Shown here: positions 25,207 to 35,072 of the stretch, in pieces
Position numbering within the stretch: position 1 is the first letter of the stretch
How the letters are laid out: each line of letters starts with the position of its first letter
Assembly (NCBI GenBank): GCA_029098305.1
Contig: JAQXOB010000036.1
Location: 16,059-80,058, forward strand
Origin: Clostridia bacterium
GTDB lineage: Bacteria > Bacillota > Clostridia > Oscillospirales > Acutalibacteraceae
Length of the DNA stretch: 64,000 nt
Direction: 5' to 3'
Notes under the pieces: model-generated
Database searches by the model: none
Seen by the model: the letters and a program-made list of their open reading frames with translations, nothing else
Told to the model about the DNA's origin: nothing
Program-made: the position numbers and the translations under genes

Positions 25207-25235
25207 GACTTTTCTTTATAATGAGGTTATAATAA
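25207..25235 (+). promoter_or_regulatory. Predicted sigma-A promoter of the phosphatase-kinase operon
   Basis: TTGACT (25207-25212) and TATAAT (25230-25235) are separated by 17 bases. A further TATAAT nearer the gene (around 25282) may act as a second start. The leader is about 65 bases. Confidence 0.65.
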
Positions 25236-25308
25236 CAATAATAATATGTATTATGGTGTATTAGTATAGGTATATATTATTTGATATAATATGCTCTGGA
25301 GGTAATTT

Positions 25309-26079
25309 ATGAATTATTTAGTGCAGGCCTCAACAGATGTTGGTTTAACCAAGGCTACAAATCAGGATTCACTATGCATAAAAGTGATGACGATAAATGG
25401 CAGCAGAGTGGCGTTTGCGGCACTGTGTGATGGAATGGGAGGCCTTGCTAAAGGTGAGGTAGCCAGTGCGACTGTTATAGATGCACTTTCACAATGGGCA
25501 GAAGACACACTTCCAATACTTGTTGCATCGGGTAATCTGAGTGATCATGTTTTGAGAGAGCAATGGGAGCAGATTGTATCAGAGCAGAGCAAAAAGATTA
25601 TGGCTTATGGCGAGTCTATAGGCATAAAGTTAGGCACAACTGTATGTGCTATTTTGCTCACAGATGATCGTTATTATGTGCTTAATGTTGGTGATTCTCG
25701 TGTGTATGAGGTTTATGACGAAGTCAAGGTTATCACACGTGATCAAACATTGGTGCAAAGAGAGCTGGATTCCGGCATGATTACACCTGAGCAAGCACTC
25801 AACGACCCAAGAAGAAGTATACTTTTGCAGTGTGTAGGCGCATCATACAATGTCTATCCTGATCTGTTTTTCGGAGAAACAAAGAAAGACGCTGTGTATT
25901 TCTTATGCTCTGATGGATTTAGACACGAGATCAGCGAAAGCGAAATATTTCAGGCTTTTAACCCATCTGTACTCGAAAGCACAGATGCCATGAAACAAAA
26001 TGCAGAATACCTTATAGAGCTAAACAAAAACAGAAAAGAAACTGACAATATTTCTGTAGCATTGGTGCGCACATTTTAG
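25309..26079 (+). CDS. PP2C-family protein serine/threonine phosphatase
   Basis: The 256-residue protein belongs to the bacterial Stp/PrpC group. It begins with TDVGLTKATNQDS and has the metal-binding LCDGMGGLAKGEVAS, then LNVGDSRVYEV, VITRDQTLV, YFLCSDGFRHE and a final DNISVALVR, which together complete the two-metal site. It removes phosphate from Ser/Thr targets of the kinase encoded nine bases downstream. GGAGG is six bases before the ATG. It is the first gene of the operon. Confidence 0.95.
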   Translation: MNYLVQASTDVGLTKATNQDSLCIKVMTINGSRVAFAALCDGMGGLAKGEVASATVIDALSQWAEDTLPILVASGNLSDHVLREQWEQIVSEQSKKIMAYGESIGIKLGTTVCAILLTDDRYYVLNVGDSRVYEVYDEVKVITRDQTLVQRELDSGMITPEQALNDPRRSILLQCVGASYNVYPDLFFGETKKDAVYFLCSDGFRHEISESEIFQAFNPSVLESTDAMKQNAEYLIELNKNRKETDNISVALVRTF

Positions 26080-26088
26080 GAGGAAACA

Positions 26089-27768
26089 ATGTTAGAAATA
26101 GGATCTACCATAGGCGGTATTTATAAAATACTAAACGTAATAGGCAAGGGTGGAATGAGCGTTGTTTACCTTGCTATGAACGAAAAAGCGAATAAGCAAT
26201 GGGCTGTAAAAGAGGTTAGAAAAGACGGCATAAGGAACTTTGAGGTCGTTAAGCAGGGATTGGTCGCAGAGACAAATATGCTCAAAAAGCTAAATCATCC
26301 CAACTTGCCTGATATAATTGACGTTATTGATAATGATGATACATTTATCATTGTTATGGATTATATCGAAGGAAACTCTCTTAGCAAGTCGATTGAAGAA
26401 TACGGTGCATTACCACAAAGTCAGGTTATCATGTGGGCAAAGCAGTTGTGCGATGTTTTGGGATATCTGCACACCAGAACTCCACCGATAATCTATCGTG
26501 ATATGAAGCCATCAAACGTAATGCTTAGTCCTGATGGAAAAAAGGTTACGCTGATCGACTTTGGTACAGCACGTGAGTATAAATCTCAAAACATAGCCGA
26601 TACTACTTGTCTCGGCACAATAGGCTATGCGGCTCCTGAGCAGTTTGGTGGGCAGGGACAGACAGATGCCCGAACAGATATTTATTGCTTGGGTGCTACA
26701 CTTTATCATTTAGTTACCGGACAAAACCCAAGTGAACCACCATATGAGATCAGACCTATCAGAGAGTGGAACCCGTCCCTCTCCGAAGGACTTGAAAAAA
26801 TAATATTAAAATGCACTCAGAAAAATCCTGATGACAGATATCAAAGCTGCACAGAGCTTTTGTATGATCTTGAACACTACGATGAGCTGGATGCGTTAAC
26901 TCAAAAGAAACAAAAAAACAAGCTGAGAGTTTTTATTGCACTTCTTGCAGCATCAGCAGTATTTTTAACATCCGGTTTTGTTTCGCTTAACCTCAAAAAA
27001 GGTGAAACAGATGATATTTTTAATGAATACATAACATCAGCAGAAAATTCGTCTACTTCTGTAGAAAAGATAGATAATTATAAAAAAGCAATCGAGCTTA
27101 AACCGGAGGAATTTTTGCCATATCAAAGGCTTGTAGAAGCTATGATAGAAGATGATGTGTTTTCTTCGGATGAGGTTAGTGTTATACGTGGTTACAAAAC
27201 CAACATCAAGGCTTTATCATCTGATGAAGAATATCCTCAGCTAGCATATGATATTGCTAAGATGTATTGGAGCTGTTATGAAAAACAAAGCTCTGAAAAT
27301 GTTAATCAGAATATTCTAAATTCGGCAGAGTGGCTTGATATTGTAGTGGAATACAAGGATTTTAAAAACTACAAAACAGCCAGTGTAATGAAAAAGATAG
27401 CAGAATATATATCATCTACTCAACAAGCGTTTAGTCAGGTCGACAATGAAAAAAATGCAGATGACACTAAAGAGCTTTTTGAAGACCTCAAAAATATGAT
27501 CAAAGAGATAGAAAACGATACCTCCGATATATTAAAGCTAAAAACCTATGACATTATTCGATATATAATCAGTCAGAGTGCCACAGATTTTAAAAAGGCA
27601 GGTATACAAAAGACTGATGTTATAGATTTGCTTTCATCTATAAAAAGTGGCGTGGAGCTAATAGAAAATGCTAACTTTGAAGATGAAGAAAAAGAGATTT
27701 TGACCAGTGTTGAAGATACTTTTAGCACGATAGACACTGCATATCAAAACAGCAGAGGAGGTAACTGA
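26089..27768 (+). CDS. Membrane Ser/Thr protein kinase (PknB-like, no PASTA repeats)
   Basis: The 559-residue protein starts behind AGGAGG. The cytoplasmic kinase domain (about 10-270) has the glycine loop GKGGMSVVYLAM, lysine in WAVKEVRKD, the catalytic loop IYRDMKPSNVML, LIDFGTAREY, and an activation segment ending in GTIGYAAPEQFGG. The usual HRD is YRD here. A single membrane helix (about 282-302) is followed by about 255 extracellular residues that look all-helical, with a TPR-like start (IDNYKKAIELKPEEFLPY), rather than PASTA repeats. It should autophosphorylate and signal to the TTVL protein and others, opposed by the upstream PP2C. The lack of PASTA repeats argues against a muropeptide-sensing PrkC role. 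Confidence 0.92.
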   Translation: MLEIGSTIGGIYKILNVIGKGGMSVVYLAMNEKANKQWAVKEVRKDGIRNFEVVKQGLVAETNMLKKLNHPNLPDIIDVIDNDDTFIIVMDYIEGNSLSKSIEEYGALPQSQVIMWAKQLCDVLGYLHTRTPPIIYRDMKPSNVMLSPDGKKVTLIDFGTAREYKSQNIADTTCLGTIGYAAPEQFGGQGQTDARTDIYCLGATLYHLVTGQNPSEPPYEIRPIREWNPSLSEGLEKIILKCTQKNPDDRYQSCTELLYDLEHYDELDALTQKKQKNKLRVFIALLAASAVFLTSGFVSLNLKKGETDDIFNEYITSAENSSTSVEKIDNYKKAIELKPEEFLPYQRLVEAMIEDDVFSSDEVSVIRGYKTNIKALSSDEEYPQLAYDIAKMYWSCYEKQSSENVNQNILNSAEWLDIVVEYKDFKNYKTASVMKKIAEYISSTQQAFSQVDNEKNADDTKELFEDLKNMIKEIENDTSDILKLKTYDIIRYIISQSATDFKKAGIQKTDVIDLLSSIKSGVELIENANFEDEEKEILTSVEDTFSTIDTAYQNSRGGN

Positions 27769-27769
27769 T

Positions 27770-28306
27770 ATGAAAAGCACAATATTTGAAATTGTATCAA
27801 TTATCTCGTTTGCATTGTCAATATTGTTTTTGATAGCTGCTGTTTTTGTCTTTTTCAAATTTAAGATTCCAAGTGTAGTAGGATATCTCACAGGAAGCAC
27901 TGCACGAAAGAAAATTAAACAAATGCAGACCAAAGCATTAAATGAAAAAACAGGCGAGCTAACCGGCAAGAAAGTTAAAACAGATAAACTGGTTACATCC
28001 TCTAAACCTAAAATAGAGACACAGGATGCAGACTCATCAGAAACCACCGTGCTGGATACTTCCCAGGATAATAATAACACTACAGTATTGAATGATTCTG
28101 GCGAAACAACAGTTTTATATAACAATAATTTGAATACTGTAGTTTATGATGGATCAAATGATAATATGGACGAATCAGGCACAACGCAAACACTTGAAAA
28201 GAAAGAGAGTCCTCATACACCAATAGTTATCGAATATGATGGAAAAATCAACTTTAGTTTGGAACAAGATATAAAACTCATCCACACAGATGAGATTATA
28301 CATTGA
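27770..28306 (+). CDS. Small membrane protein with repeated TTVL motifs, possible kinase substrate
   Basis: The 178-residue protein starts one base after the kinase stop, behind GGAGGTAAC. One membrane helix (about 10-30) is followed by a Lys-rich juxtamembrane stretch and a disordered region carrying SETTVLDT, NTTVLND and GETTVLYN plus a degenerate NTVVYD. The C-terminal 30 residues are more ordered-looking. Threonine in TTVL-type sequences is a known style of kinase target that FHA domains read when phosphorylated, so this protein may be the operon's phospho-signal carrier (inference). No FHA protein is encoded nearby. I do not recognise the family. Confidence 0.75.
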   Translation: MKSTIFEIVSIISFALSILFLIAAVFVFFKFKIPSVVGYLTGSTARKKIKQMQTKALNEKTGELTGKKVKTDKLVTSSKPKIETQDADSSETTVLDTSQDNNNTTVLNDSGETTVLYNNNLNTVVYDGSNDNMDESGTTQTLEKKESPHTPIVIEYDGKINFSLEQDIKLIHTDEIIH

Positions 28307-28332
28307 TTTTTTTCTAGGGAGGAAAATAAGCA

Positions 28333-31300
28333 ATGAAACAGCAAAAAAGAAAAAACCCGATATTTAAGGTTTTATCAGTTATACTTGCATTTGTGATTGT
28401 AGGCGTGAGTGTGCCTGTGGCAATCAATACAGCTGCAAAACAGACGGGTAAGGTGGCACCTAAGCTTTCTATAAGCAACGCAGAATCACCAAATACCATT
28501 ATTTATTTTGAGCCATCAGATGAAGATAGCGCTCTTACATACTATGCCAAGGTTGCATATGATAACAATACTCAAAAGAGATTTGAACTTAGCAAAATAT
28601 CTGATTTGAGCATTGATGCTTATGCTCATACATTTTCATCTATTAGCCAAGGATGTAATATAGATATTGTCAGCAACGTAAGAGCAGTTTATTTTGTAAT
28701 TAATGACAATGAGATATCTTCATCTTCTCAGAGCATAGATCTTGGAGTGGCAGGCAAAACTCCACAAATCATATATTCAGCCCAAAACGGCAAAGAATCT
28801 ACAGCAAGATATATGCATTATTATGGCAAGGTAAGAGATAAAGACGTTTATGTGTCATATTCTGATACATCTTCTAATTATAACAAATTCACCGTTTCTA
28901 TAGGCGACTACACCGAGAAATTCGATATGAAAAAGGGTGCGATTGTGTGTGCACTTAGCTCCTCCGGTGAAATGCATATAGATGAAAATAATGTATATGG
29001 ACTAAATTTAGATGCTTCTGAAATGGAAGTATCGCTGTTAGGTAGCACAAAAATCAGATTTGAAGCAGGTCAAAAATATACAAAGCTTATCAAGCTTACT
29101 GATGGTCAATATAAAGCTGAAGACATCGCACCTGCAAAGATGATTTCGATTGATGTGATAGAAGCTTCATCATCTGCTTCTGCAAATGAGTGCTATGTCA
29201 ATACTGATTATAAAATCAAAGCAAGCACTTCTAACGGATATTCTCGAATGAACAGCTTGTCAAAGGTTAGCGTATCATCTAGGAATGTTAACTACAATGC
29301 TTCCACAGGCGTATGGAGTTCATCAACTGTTGGAACAAAAACATTTACACTGGCATTTTCAAATAGTGTAGAAAAATTTTCAACCGACATAGATATTGAG
29401 GTCTATGATGAGGTTGAGTATCCTACTGTATCATTGCAGGTGGATGGAGAACACTCAGATTCAGCAATCACAAAATACGTGCCGGACGGTACAAACCAAT
29501 CATTAAAATTTACAGCTGATATTCAAAGTGGTCAAGTAAAATATCATGGTGCTACAATCTCTGATTATAAATTTATTTTTGAGTTTGATAGTGGCGTAAA
29601 AGAGACCACAGCATCATCTTATGATCACTCTATCACCGGAAACGATGATTCAAGAGGAATAAAAGAATGTAGCGTAAAGATTTCATTTAGCAGAAATGGA
29701 AAAAACATAGTTAGCCCTGTGCTTTCCACTCAAAAGGTAGATATTAAAGTTCCATCTATCGATGCTACATCATATAGCGGATATATTAATGTTTCAACTG
29801 ATGTAGAGATACCTACAGCAGATTTTGAAAAGGTATATTATCGTGTTTATAACAGCGGTGACGATATTTCTACCGATACAGAGGGCTACACTCAGGATTC
29901 ATCAGGCACCATTAAGGTAAAACTAAATGCATCTGATAATACAGACAAGGTTGTTTCTGTTATTGGTTTCTATGATGGTGACAAATATATAGCCCAAAAA
30001 GCAACTTATAAAATAGACTCAAAAGAGCCTTCACTTGAAAATATTACAGCGCAGGCACTTGGTGCTGCCAACCTAAATATCATAGATTATGGTATTTTTG
30101 CAAACGGAAAATTTGAGCTTGCAGTAACAGCAAGTGACGATAAGAGTGGTGTGCAGGATATTTTCCTGTGCAAGAAGGATGGAGACACATATCAGCCAAT
30201 TTCTTGCACCTCTACCACAAGTGAAGATGGTAATACAGTTAAATTTATTGTAGAAGCACCTACCCATGGTGTATTTTCAGAAAATTTGGCTGTTCAAATA
30301 ATCGATAAAGCAGGCAATAGCACTGTTATTGCAATAGAAAAGGTTGAGAGTGGAGCAGTAACTTATACATTGCTTGATAATGTGGTGATAGTAGAGTATA
30401 TTTCACCTGATATCACTGTAGAGAGTGCTCATACAACAACAGAATCCTCTCAAAACACATATGCAGATCATACAACCATTGATATTTCTTTAAAAGACGA
30501 ACACTCAGGTCTAGGCAATTACTATGTAAACATCAATGGAGTAACTGTTAAAAAGGTAGAAGATGTAACTAAGCAGAATGGTATGATTACACATGAAGCT
30601 TCTTTTAAAGTTTCTACAGGTGATGTAGCAAAGAGCAGTGATGGCAAGTATAGCATATATGTGTATGCTGAAGACAATGCCGGCAATAATTCTATCGACA
30701 GCACAACCACAGTTTATCTTGATGTGACAGCACCAAAGATTATATCCTACAAAATAAATACTCTTGGAAATGGCGTTACTTCAAACAATGTTCTTAAAGA
30801 TGGTAGCGGTGCATTCGTTTATAATGATGATATCGAATTGACAATCGTAGCAAAGGACGAAGGAAAAACAGCCGGTATTTCCACTATTAATGTTACACAA
30901 AACGATAATATTTCTATGGTAGGTGATCCGGAGGTTTCAACAGACACTGATGGTGGTTTGCTCTATACAGCCACATATCTGATAAAACAGCCTTTCAGTG
31001 GAAAGGTAGAGGCTACAATAATAGATAAGGCACGCAACAGCTCTGAAACTTCCACAGTGCCTACATCAACGGATAAAGATGTTATGCTCTTTATAGCTAA
31101 TAAAGGAATCAACTACGATAAATACTGGCTCGATGCCAATAAATATGCTAACTTCTGCATACATCTTTCATCAGATTGCAACGCTATGTTCACACGATTG
31201 GAACCAGACTCAGCACCTGTATATAGAGGTGACGGAAAGAACTGGTATAACTCTCATGTTGACTTCACAGCTACTGCAGAAGAATTTATGAACAAGGGTA

Positions 31301-34047
31301 CTTATGGCTTGAAGCTTGACGATACCTATGTTCAGATAAACAACAAAGATGTACCTTTAAGCTATGTTTCAGATACACAGAAGCAAAATGGTGTTGTTGT
31401 GCTTGCAACATACAAGTTCAATACAAGCAAGGTTGCACCACATGACACAGATGGTGAATTTATCATAAAGGGCTCTGTAGCCGATGGTGCTGATAATAAG
31501 AGCGAATCAAGCTATACATTCTATATCGATAGAAAAGCTCCTGCAATATCCGGTTTTAAGATGACACCTAACTCCAGTTCAAATGGTGTTTCAGCTGGTT
31601 TGGTAGAAGTAACAGATTATGGCTACTTCTTTAGGTCAGACACAACTGTAGAAATCTCTGCAAATGATGGCATAGGCGATTCTACAAAGGATTCCGGTGT
31701 TAAAGCTATCTATTATGAGATAGTTCCTGTTAAAGGCGAAAAGGCTACAGGCGAGATAAAGGGCCACACCGGCAAAATTACTGTGAAAGCAGGCTTCAAA
31801 GGTCAGATTTATGCTTATGCAGTAGATAACGTAGGCAACAAGGGTTCGAATGTGCATCCTGATGGTGTTATTGTAGAAAACGAAGCATTGCACAACAGCA
31901 CATCCAGCGTAAAGCTTTCTATAGACTCTTCAGATTACAAAGATGCCGCAGGCAACAAACTCTATAATAAAGATGTAAATATCAAGCTATCTGTTCAAGA
32001 TACATTCTCAGGTATTAAATCTGTAACATATAGCGTAGAAGCTCCATATGATACATCTAAAAATATGAGCGATACAACCACTGTAACCAATGGTTCAATC
32101 TCTGATTCTACATGGAAAAAAGATGGCTCAGAGATGAACATTGTAACAGCAATGAGCAAGAATATTAAGGTTTCCAGCAACTCTAATGATATTGTAGTTA
32201 AACTTACCCTCAAAGATAATGCAGGAAACACAACCTCTAAGAGCATAAAGTTCAGTATAGATAAGACAGCTCCTAAGGTGTCAATTAACTTTGATGGTTC
32301 TAATGGTGGATATTATTCTTCAACTAAGACAGTTACATTCACTGTTACCGAGAGAAACCTTGAACTTTCCAGCATAAACAAATATGTATCAGCTAATATT
32401 TCATCTTCAAATGGTGGTAGTATACCTAAGATATCATGGTCACTAACAAAGGATAGAAACAATCCGGATAACAACAAGTTTGTTGGAGTTGCAAGCTTTG
32501 CTAATGATGGTGCATTTGAATGTTCAATAAATGCACGTGATATGGTTGGAAATAAATCAAATAAAAGCAGTTCGATTAAGTTTACTATAGATAAGACTGC
32601 ACCGGTTATCACATTTAGTATGGTCTCAAGATACAACAACACTGCACAGACAGTTACTGTTACAGTGGTAGAGGCTAATTTCGATGCAAATGCAGCTTTG
32701 AATGCACTTAATATAAACGCTAAGAATGGTACAGCACCAAGATTCGGCGGATTTAAAAGCTCCGGCAATACTCATACAGCATCAGCCACATTCTCATCAG
32801 ACGGTGACTACACAATCTCTATGAACTACACCGATAAAGCCGGTAATACAGGCACAGGCAATGTATCTCTCTTTACAGTGGATGCTAATAAACCTAAAAT
32901 TGTTGTAAAGGGCATAGAAAACAAAAAAGCATATACCGATAGCATTATTTCATTCTCTGTTGATGTTACTGATGTGAACCTGCAATCTGTAGATATTTTA
33001 CTCACCGGTGTATGCAGAGATAAGGTAGAGTATGTATCTACTGTGCCATGTAGTGCTACAATTCCGATTACAAACGGCACACGTTACACTTGGTCTAATA
33101 TCAAAACCGGTGCCGATGGTATCTATACACTTACTTGCGTTGCAAAGGATATAGCAGGCAATGTTACTGAGATATTGAGAAAGCAGATTTCAGATGAAGA
33201 TGACAATACAAAGATTGTATTCTCTGTAAACCGTGATGGCTCTACATATGAGGTTAGCAAGCAGTCTAAACCTTTGATGGGTAGCTGGGTTAATTCGTCT
33301 AAGATCATCACATTCTCTGAGATTAATGCAGATCCAATTGATCTTGAAAAGATTGTAGTTAAGATGACAAACAAGTCAACCCTGCAAGAGCTTGAGCTTG
33401 TGTATGGCGAGGATTACACAGTAGAGCTTGTTGATAATGGTGGTCAATGGTATGAGTATCAGTACAAGATCCTTTCTGATAACTTCACCGATGATGGTTT
33501 CTATGATATTGAGGTAATTTCTGTAGACACAACTAACAAGACAACATCAAGCAAAGATAATGCATATGGCACACAGCTTATAGCTTATGGCCTAGACACA
33601 CATTCTCCTAATATTGATATCAGTGGTATCAACGATGGACCATATGACAGCATTACCAGAGATGCTATTGTCAATGTTACAGATATTTCTTTGTCAAAGG
33701 TAACTGTATATGTTGATGGTAAAGTGGCAGAATCATGGGATGCTAAAAACTCAGGTGAAACCTACAATGGTACAATTACCCTTAACGAAAGTGCCGCCAC
33801 ACAAAAGGTTACTGTAGAAGCTGTAGACGCTGCGGGTAATATTTCTACCAGTGAGCAAGAGGTCTTCGTATCTTCAAACGGATTCTCAATCTTCATGTAT
33901 AGAGCAGGTAGGTTCTTTAGCAATAACTGGGGATGGCTGATTGCGATAGCTGTAGTTGTAGCTGCAATTATTGCCTATGTAGTTATAAAGAAAAGAAATG
34001 ACAAGAAAAACTCAAAACCTGCTGTAAACAAGAAAAAAACTAAATAA
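28333..34047 (+). CDS. Very large Ig-like repeat surface protein with C-terminal membrane anchor
   Basis: The 1904-residue protein starts behind GGGAGG. An N-terminal hydrophobic signal or anchor (about 12-34) is followed by a long beta-rich ectodomain. From about residue 560 on it contains a series of bacterial Ig-like modules of about 100-150 residues, recognised by boundary motifs such as VTAPKI, DRKAPAI, DKTAPKV and DKTAPVI, and by repeated DxAGN motifs (EDNAGNNS, KDNAGNTT, TDKAGNTG, VDAAGNIS). It ends with one membrane helix (about 1866-1886) and a Lys-rich cytoplasmic tail, with no LPXTG signal. It could be an adhesin, a stalk or an extracellular receptor, and operon position suggests control by the kinase/phosphatase pair. 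The ligand is unknown. Confidence 0.85.
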   Translation: MKQQKRKNPIFKVLSVILAFVIVGVSVPVAINTAAKQTGKVAPKLSISNAESPNTIIYFEPSDEDSALTYYAKVAYDNNTQKRFELSKISDLSIDAYAHTFSSISQGCNIDIVSNVRAVYFVINDNEISSSSQSIDLGVAGKTPQIIYSAQNGKESTARYMHYYGKVRDKDVYVSYSDTSSNYNKFTVSIGDYTEKFDMKKGAIVCALSSSGEMHIDENNVYGLNLDASEMEVSLLGSTKIRFEAGQKYTKLIKLTDGQYKAEDIAPAKMISIDVIEASSSASANECYVNTDYKIKASTSNGYSRMNSLSKVSVSSRNVNYNASTGVWSSSTVGTKTFTLAFSNSVEKFSTDIDIEVYDEVEYPTVSLQVDGEHSDSAITKYVPDGTNQSLKFTADIQSGQVKYHGATISDYKFIFEFDSGVKETTASSYDHSITGNDDSRGIKECSVKISFSRNGKNIVSPVLSTQKVDIKVPSIDATSYSGYINVSTDVEIPTADFEKVYYRVYNSGDDISTDTEGYTQDSSGTIKVKLNASDNTDKVVSVIGFYDGDKYIAQKATYKIDSKEPSLENITAQALGAANLNIIDYGIFANGKFELAVTASDDKSGVQDIFLCKKDGDTYQPISCTSTTSEDGNTVKFIVEAPTHGVFSENLAVQIIDKAGNSTVIAIEKVESGAVTYTLLDNVVIVEYISPDITVESAHTTTESSQNTYADHTTIDISLKDEHSGLGNYYVNINGVTVKKVEDVTKQNGMITHEASFKVSTGDVAKSSDGKYSIYVYAEDNAGNNSIDSTTTVYLDVTAPKIISYKINTLGNGVTSNNVLKDGSGAFVYNDDIELTIVAKDEGKTAGISTINVTQNDNISMVGDPEVSTDTDGGLLYTATYLIKQPFSGKVEATIIDKARNSSETSTVPTSTDKDVMLFIANKGINYDKYWLDANKYANFCIHLSSDCNAMFTRLEPDSAPVYRGDGKNWYNSHVDFTATAEEFMNKGTYGLKLDDTYVQINNKDVPLSYVSDTQKQNGVVVLATYKFNTSKVAPHDTDGEFIIKGSVADGADNKSESSYTFYIDRKAPAISGFKMTPNSSSNGVSAGLVEVTDYGYFFRSDTTVEISANDGIGDSTKDSGVKAIYYEIVPVKGEKATGEIKGHTGKITVKAGFKGQIYAYAVDNVGNKGSNVHPDGVIVENEALHNSTSSVKLSIDSSDYKDAAGNKLYNKDVNIKLSVQDTFSGIKSVTYSVEAPYDTSKNMSDTTTVTNGSISDSTWKKDGSEMNIVTAMSKNIKVSSNSNDIVVKLTLKDNAGNTTSKSIKFSIDKTAPKVSINFDGSNGGYYSSTKTVTFTVTERNLELSSINKYVSANISSSNGGSIPKISWSLTKDRNNPDNNKFVGVASFANDGAFECSINARDMVGNKSNKSSSIKFTIDKTAPVITFSMVSRYNNTAQTVTVTVVEANFDANAALNALNINAKNGTAPRFGGFKSSGNTHTASATFSSDGDYTISMNYTDKAGNTGTGNVSLFTVDANKPKIVVKGIENKKAYTDSIISFSVDVTDVNLQSVDILLTGVCRDKVEYVSTVPCSATIPITNGTRYTWSNIKTGADGIYTLTCVAKDIAGNVTEILRKQISDEDDNTKIVFSVNRDGSTYEVSKQSKPLMGSWVNSSKIITFSEINADPIDLEKIVVKMTNKSTLQELELVYGEDYTVELVDNGGQWYEYQYKILSDNFTDDGFYDIEVISVDTTNKTTSSKDNAYGTQLIAYGLDTHSPNIDISGINDGPYDSITRDAIVNVTDISLSKVTVYVDGKVAESWDAKNSGETYNGTITLNESAATQKVTVEAVDAAGNISTSEQEVFVSSNGFSIFMYRAGRFFSNNWGWLIAIAVVVAAIIAYVVIKKRNDKKNSKPAVNKKKTK

Positions 34048-34084
34048 TTAAAATCTTGATATCAGAAATATCAGGTTAAACGAT

Positions 34085-34130
34085 AAAACTCCGACTGTTC
34101 CTTATAATGCGAACAGTCGGAGTTTTACAT
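34085..34130. terminator. Bidirectional terminator between convergent genes
   Basis: A perfect 16-base-pair stem, AAAACTCCGACTGTTC / GAACAGTCGGAGTTTT, with a 10-base loop lies between the Ig-repeat gene and the M23 gene. It has A/T runs on both sides and can serve both strands. Confidence 0.9.
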
Positions 34131-34175
34131 TTATATTTTCAGAAGGATATATCTAAATATGAGAATTAAGCTTGA

Positions 34176-35015
34176 TTATTGTTGAATAATTTCCATAGGG
34201 TTTACCCACTCTTCATTTACCCTTACGGCGAGGTGAAGATGTGGCTTGTCTAAGGATTCGCTTGGAACCACGTTGATAGAGCCGATATAATCGCTTGCAG
34301 ACACAGTATCGCCCACATTTACAAGCACTGTGCTGCCCAGACCACTATAATATGCCGAAACAGAATTTCCGTGATCTATCACTACTGTAACACCAAGCAA
34401 GGCATCAGAATAAACATTTGTAACAGTGCCGTTGGTCATTGGCTTTACCTTTGTGCCTTTTTCTGCATAAAAGTCTGTGCCAAGGTGAACTCTCCAATCG
34501 TCCATGGTCTCTGAATATACCAGACTATCACCGCTAAATTCTTTTATTACATCATGTCCTACAGGATATAGAAATGTTTCGCTTATTATAGTGTCAGTAT
34601 CTGATACTGATTCAGATTCAGATTCATCTTCACTTTCTGTATCAGTATCACTGTTTAATGAAATATGATGATTTTGTGCAGTATCAGACGAAGTGTGATC
34701 TATTACTCCGTCACTGTCACTATCTGTTGCGACCACAACCGGTGGTAGGGATATGATGCTGTCTGTGTCTAAAATCCCATTAAGGTTGTGGTTCACATTT
34801 ATATCATCACTGGCTATTTCTGTGTCTGATGATATTGATGCAGTGTCGGTTGGTGGATCAATGTAGTCTTTAATGTTTCTGTATGTGCTTATGCTTGCAG
34901 CACCAATCGCTACAAGGCACACAGTCATGGCTACAATGAATCCTCGATTAAACTTTTTGGCTTTTTTGTTCATGCTATATTTGCTGTTTTTTCTGTTGTT
35001 AATATTATCGGACAT
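34176..35015 (-). CDS. Membrane-anchored M23 peptidase-domain protein (SpoIIQ-like)
   Basis: The 279-residue protein starts behind GGAGGTGC. A Lys/Arg/Asn-rich cytoplasmic N-terminus and one membrane helix (about 27-46) are followed by an acidic Ser/Asp/Thr linker (about 52-150) and a lysostaphin-type M23 domain. The zinc-binding residues appear present: HLGTDFYAEKG gives the first His and the Asp, and KPHLHLAVRV gives the HxH. It may cleave peptidoglycan cross-bridges or act structurally. SpoIIQ of Clostridia has this layout, and a SpoVB-like gene lies 57 bases upstream on the same strand, but the assignment to spoIIQ is an inference. Confidence 0.8.
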   Translation of the reverse strand: MSDNINNRKNSKYSMNKKAKKFNRGFIVAMTVCLVAIGAASISTYRNIKDYIDPPTDTASISSDTEIASDDINVNHNLNGILDTDSIISLPPVVVATDSDSDGVIDHTSSDTAQNHHISLNSDTDTESEDESESESVSDTDTIISETFLYPVGHDVIKEFSGDSLVYSETMDDWRVHLGTDFYAEKGTKVKPMTNGTVTNVYSDALLGVTVVIDHGNSVSAYYSGLGSTVLVNVGDTVSASDYIGSINVVPSESLDKPHLHLAVRVNEEWVNPMEIIQQ

Positions 35016-35072
35016 ATCAGCACCTCCGATAATATTGTTGACTATGAATTTACAGTTTATTCATTAGTAACC

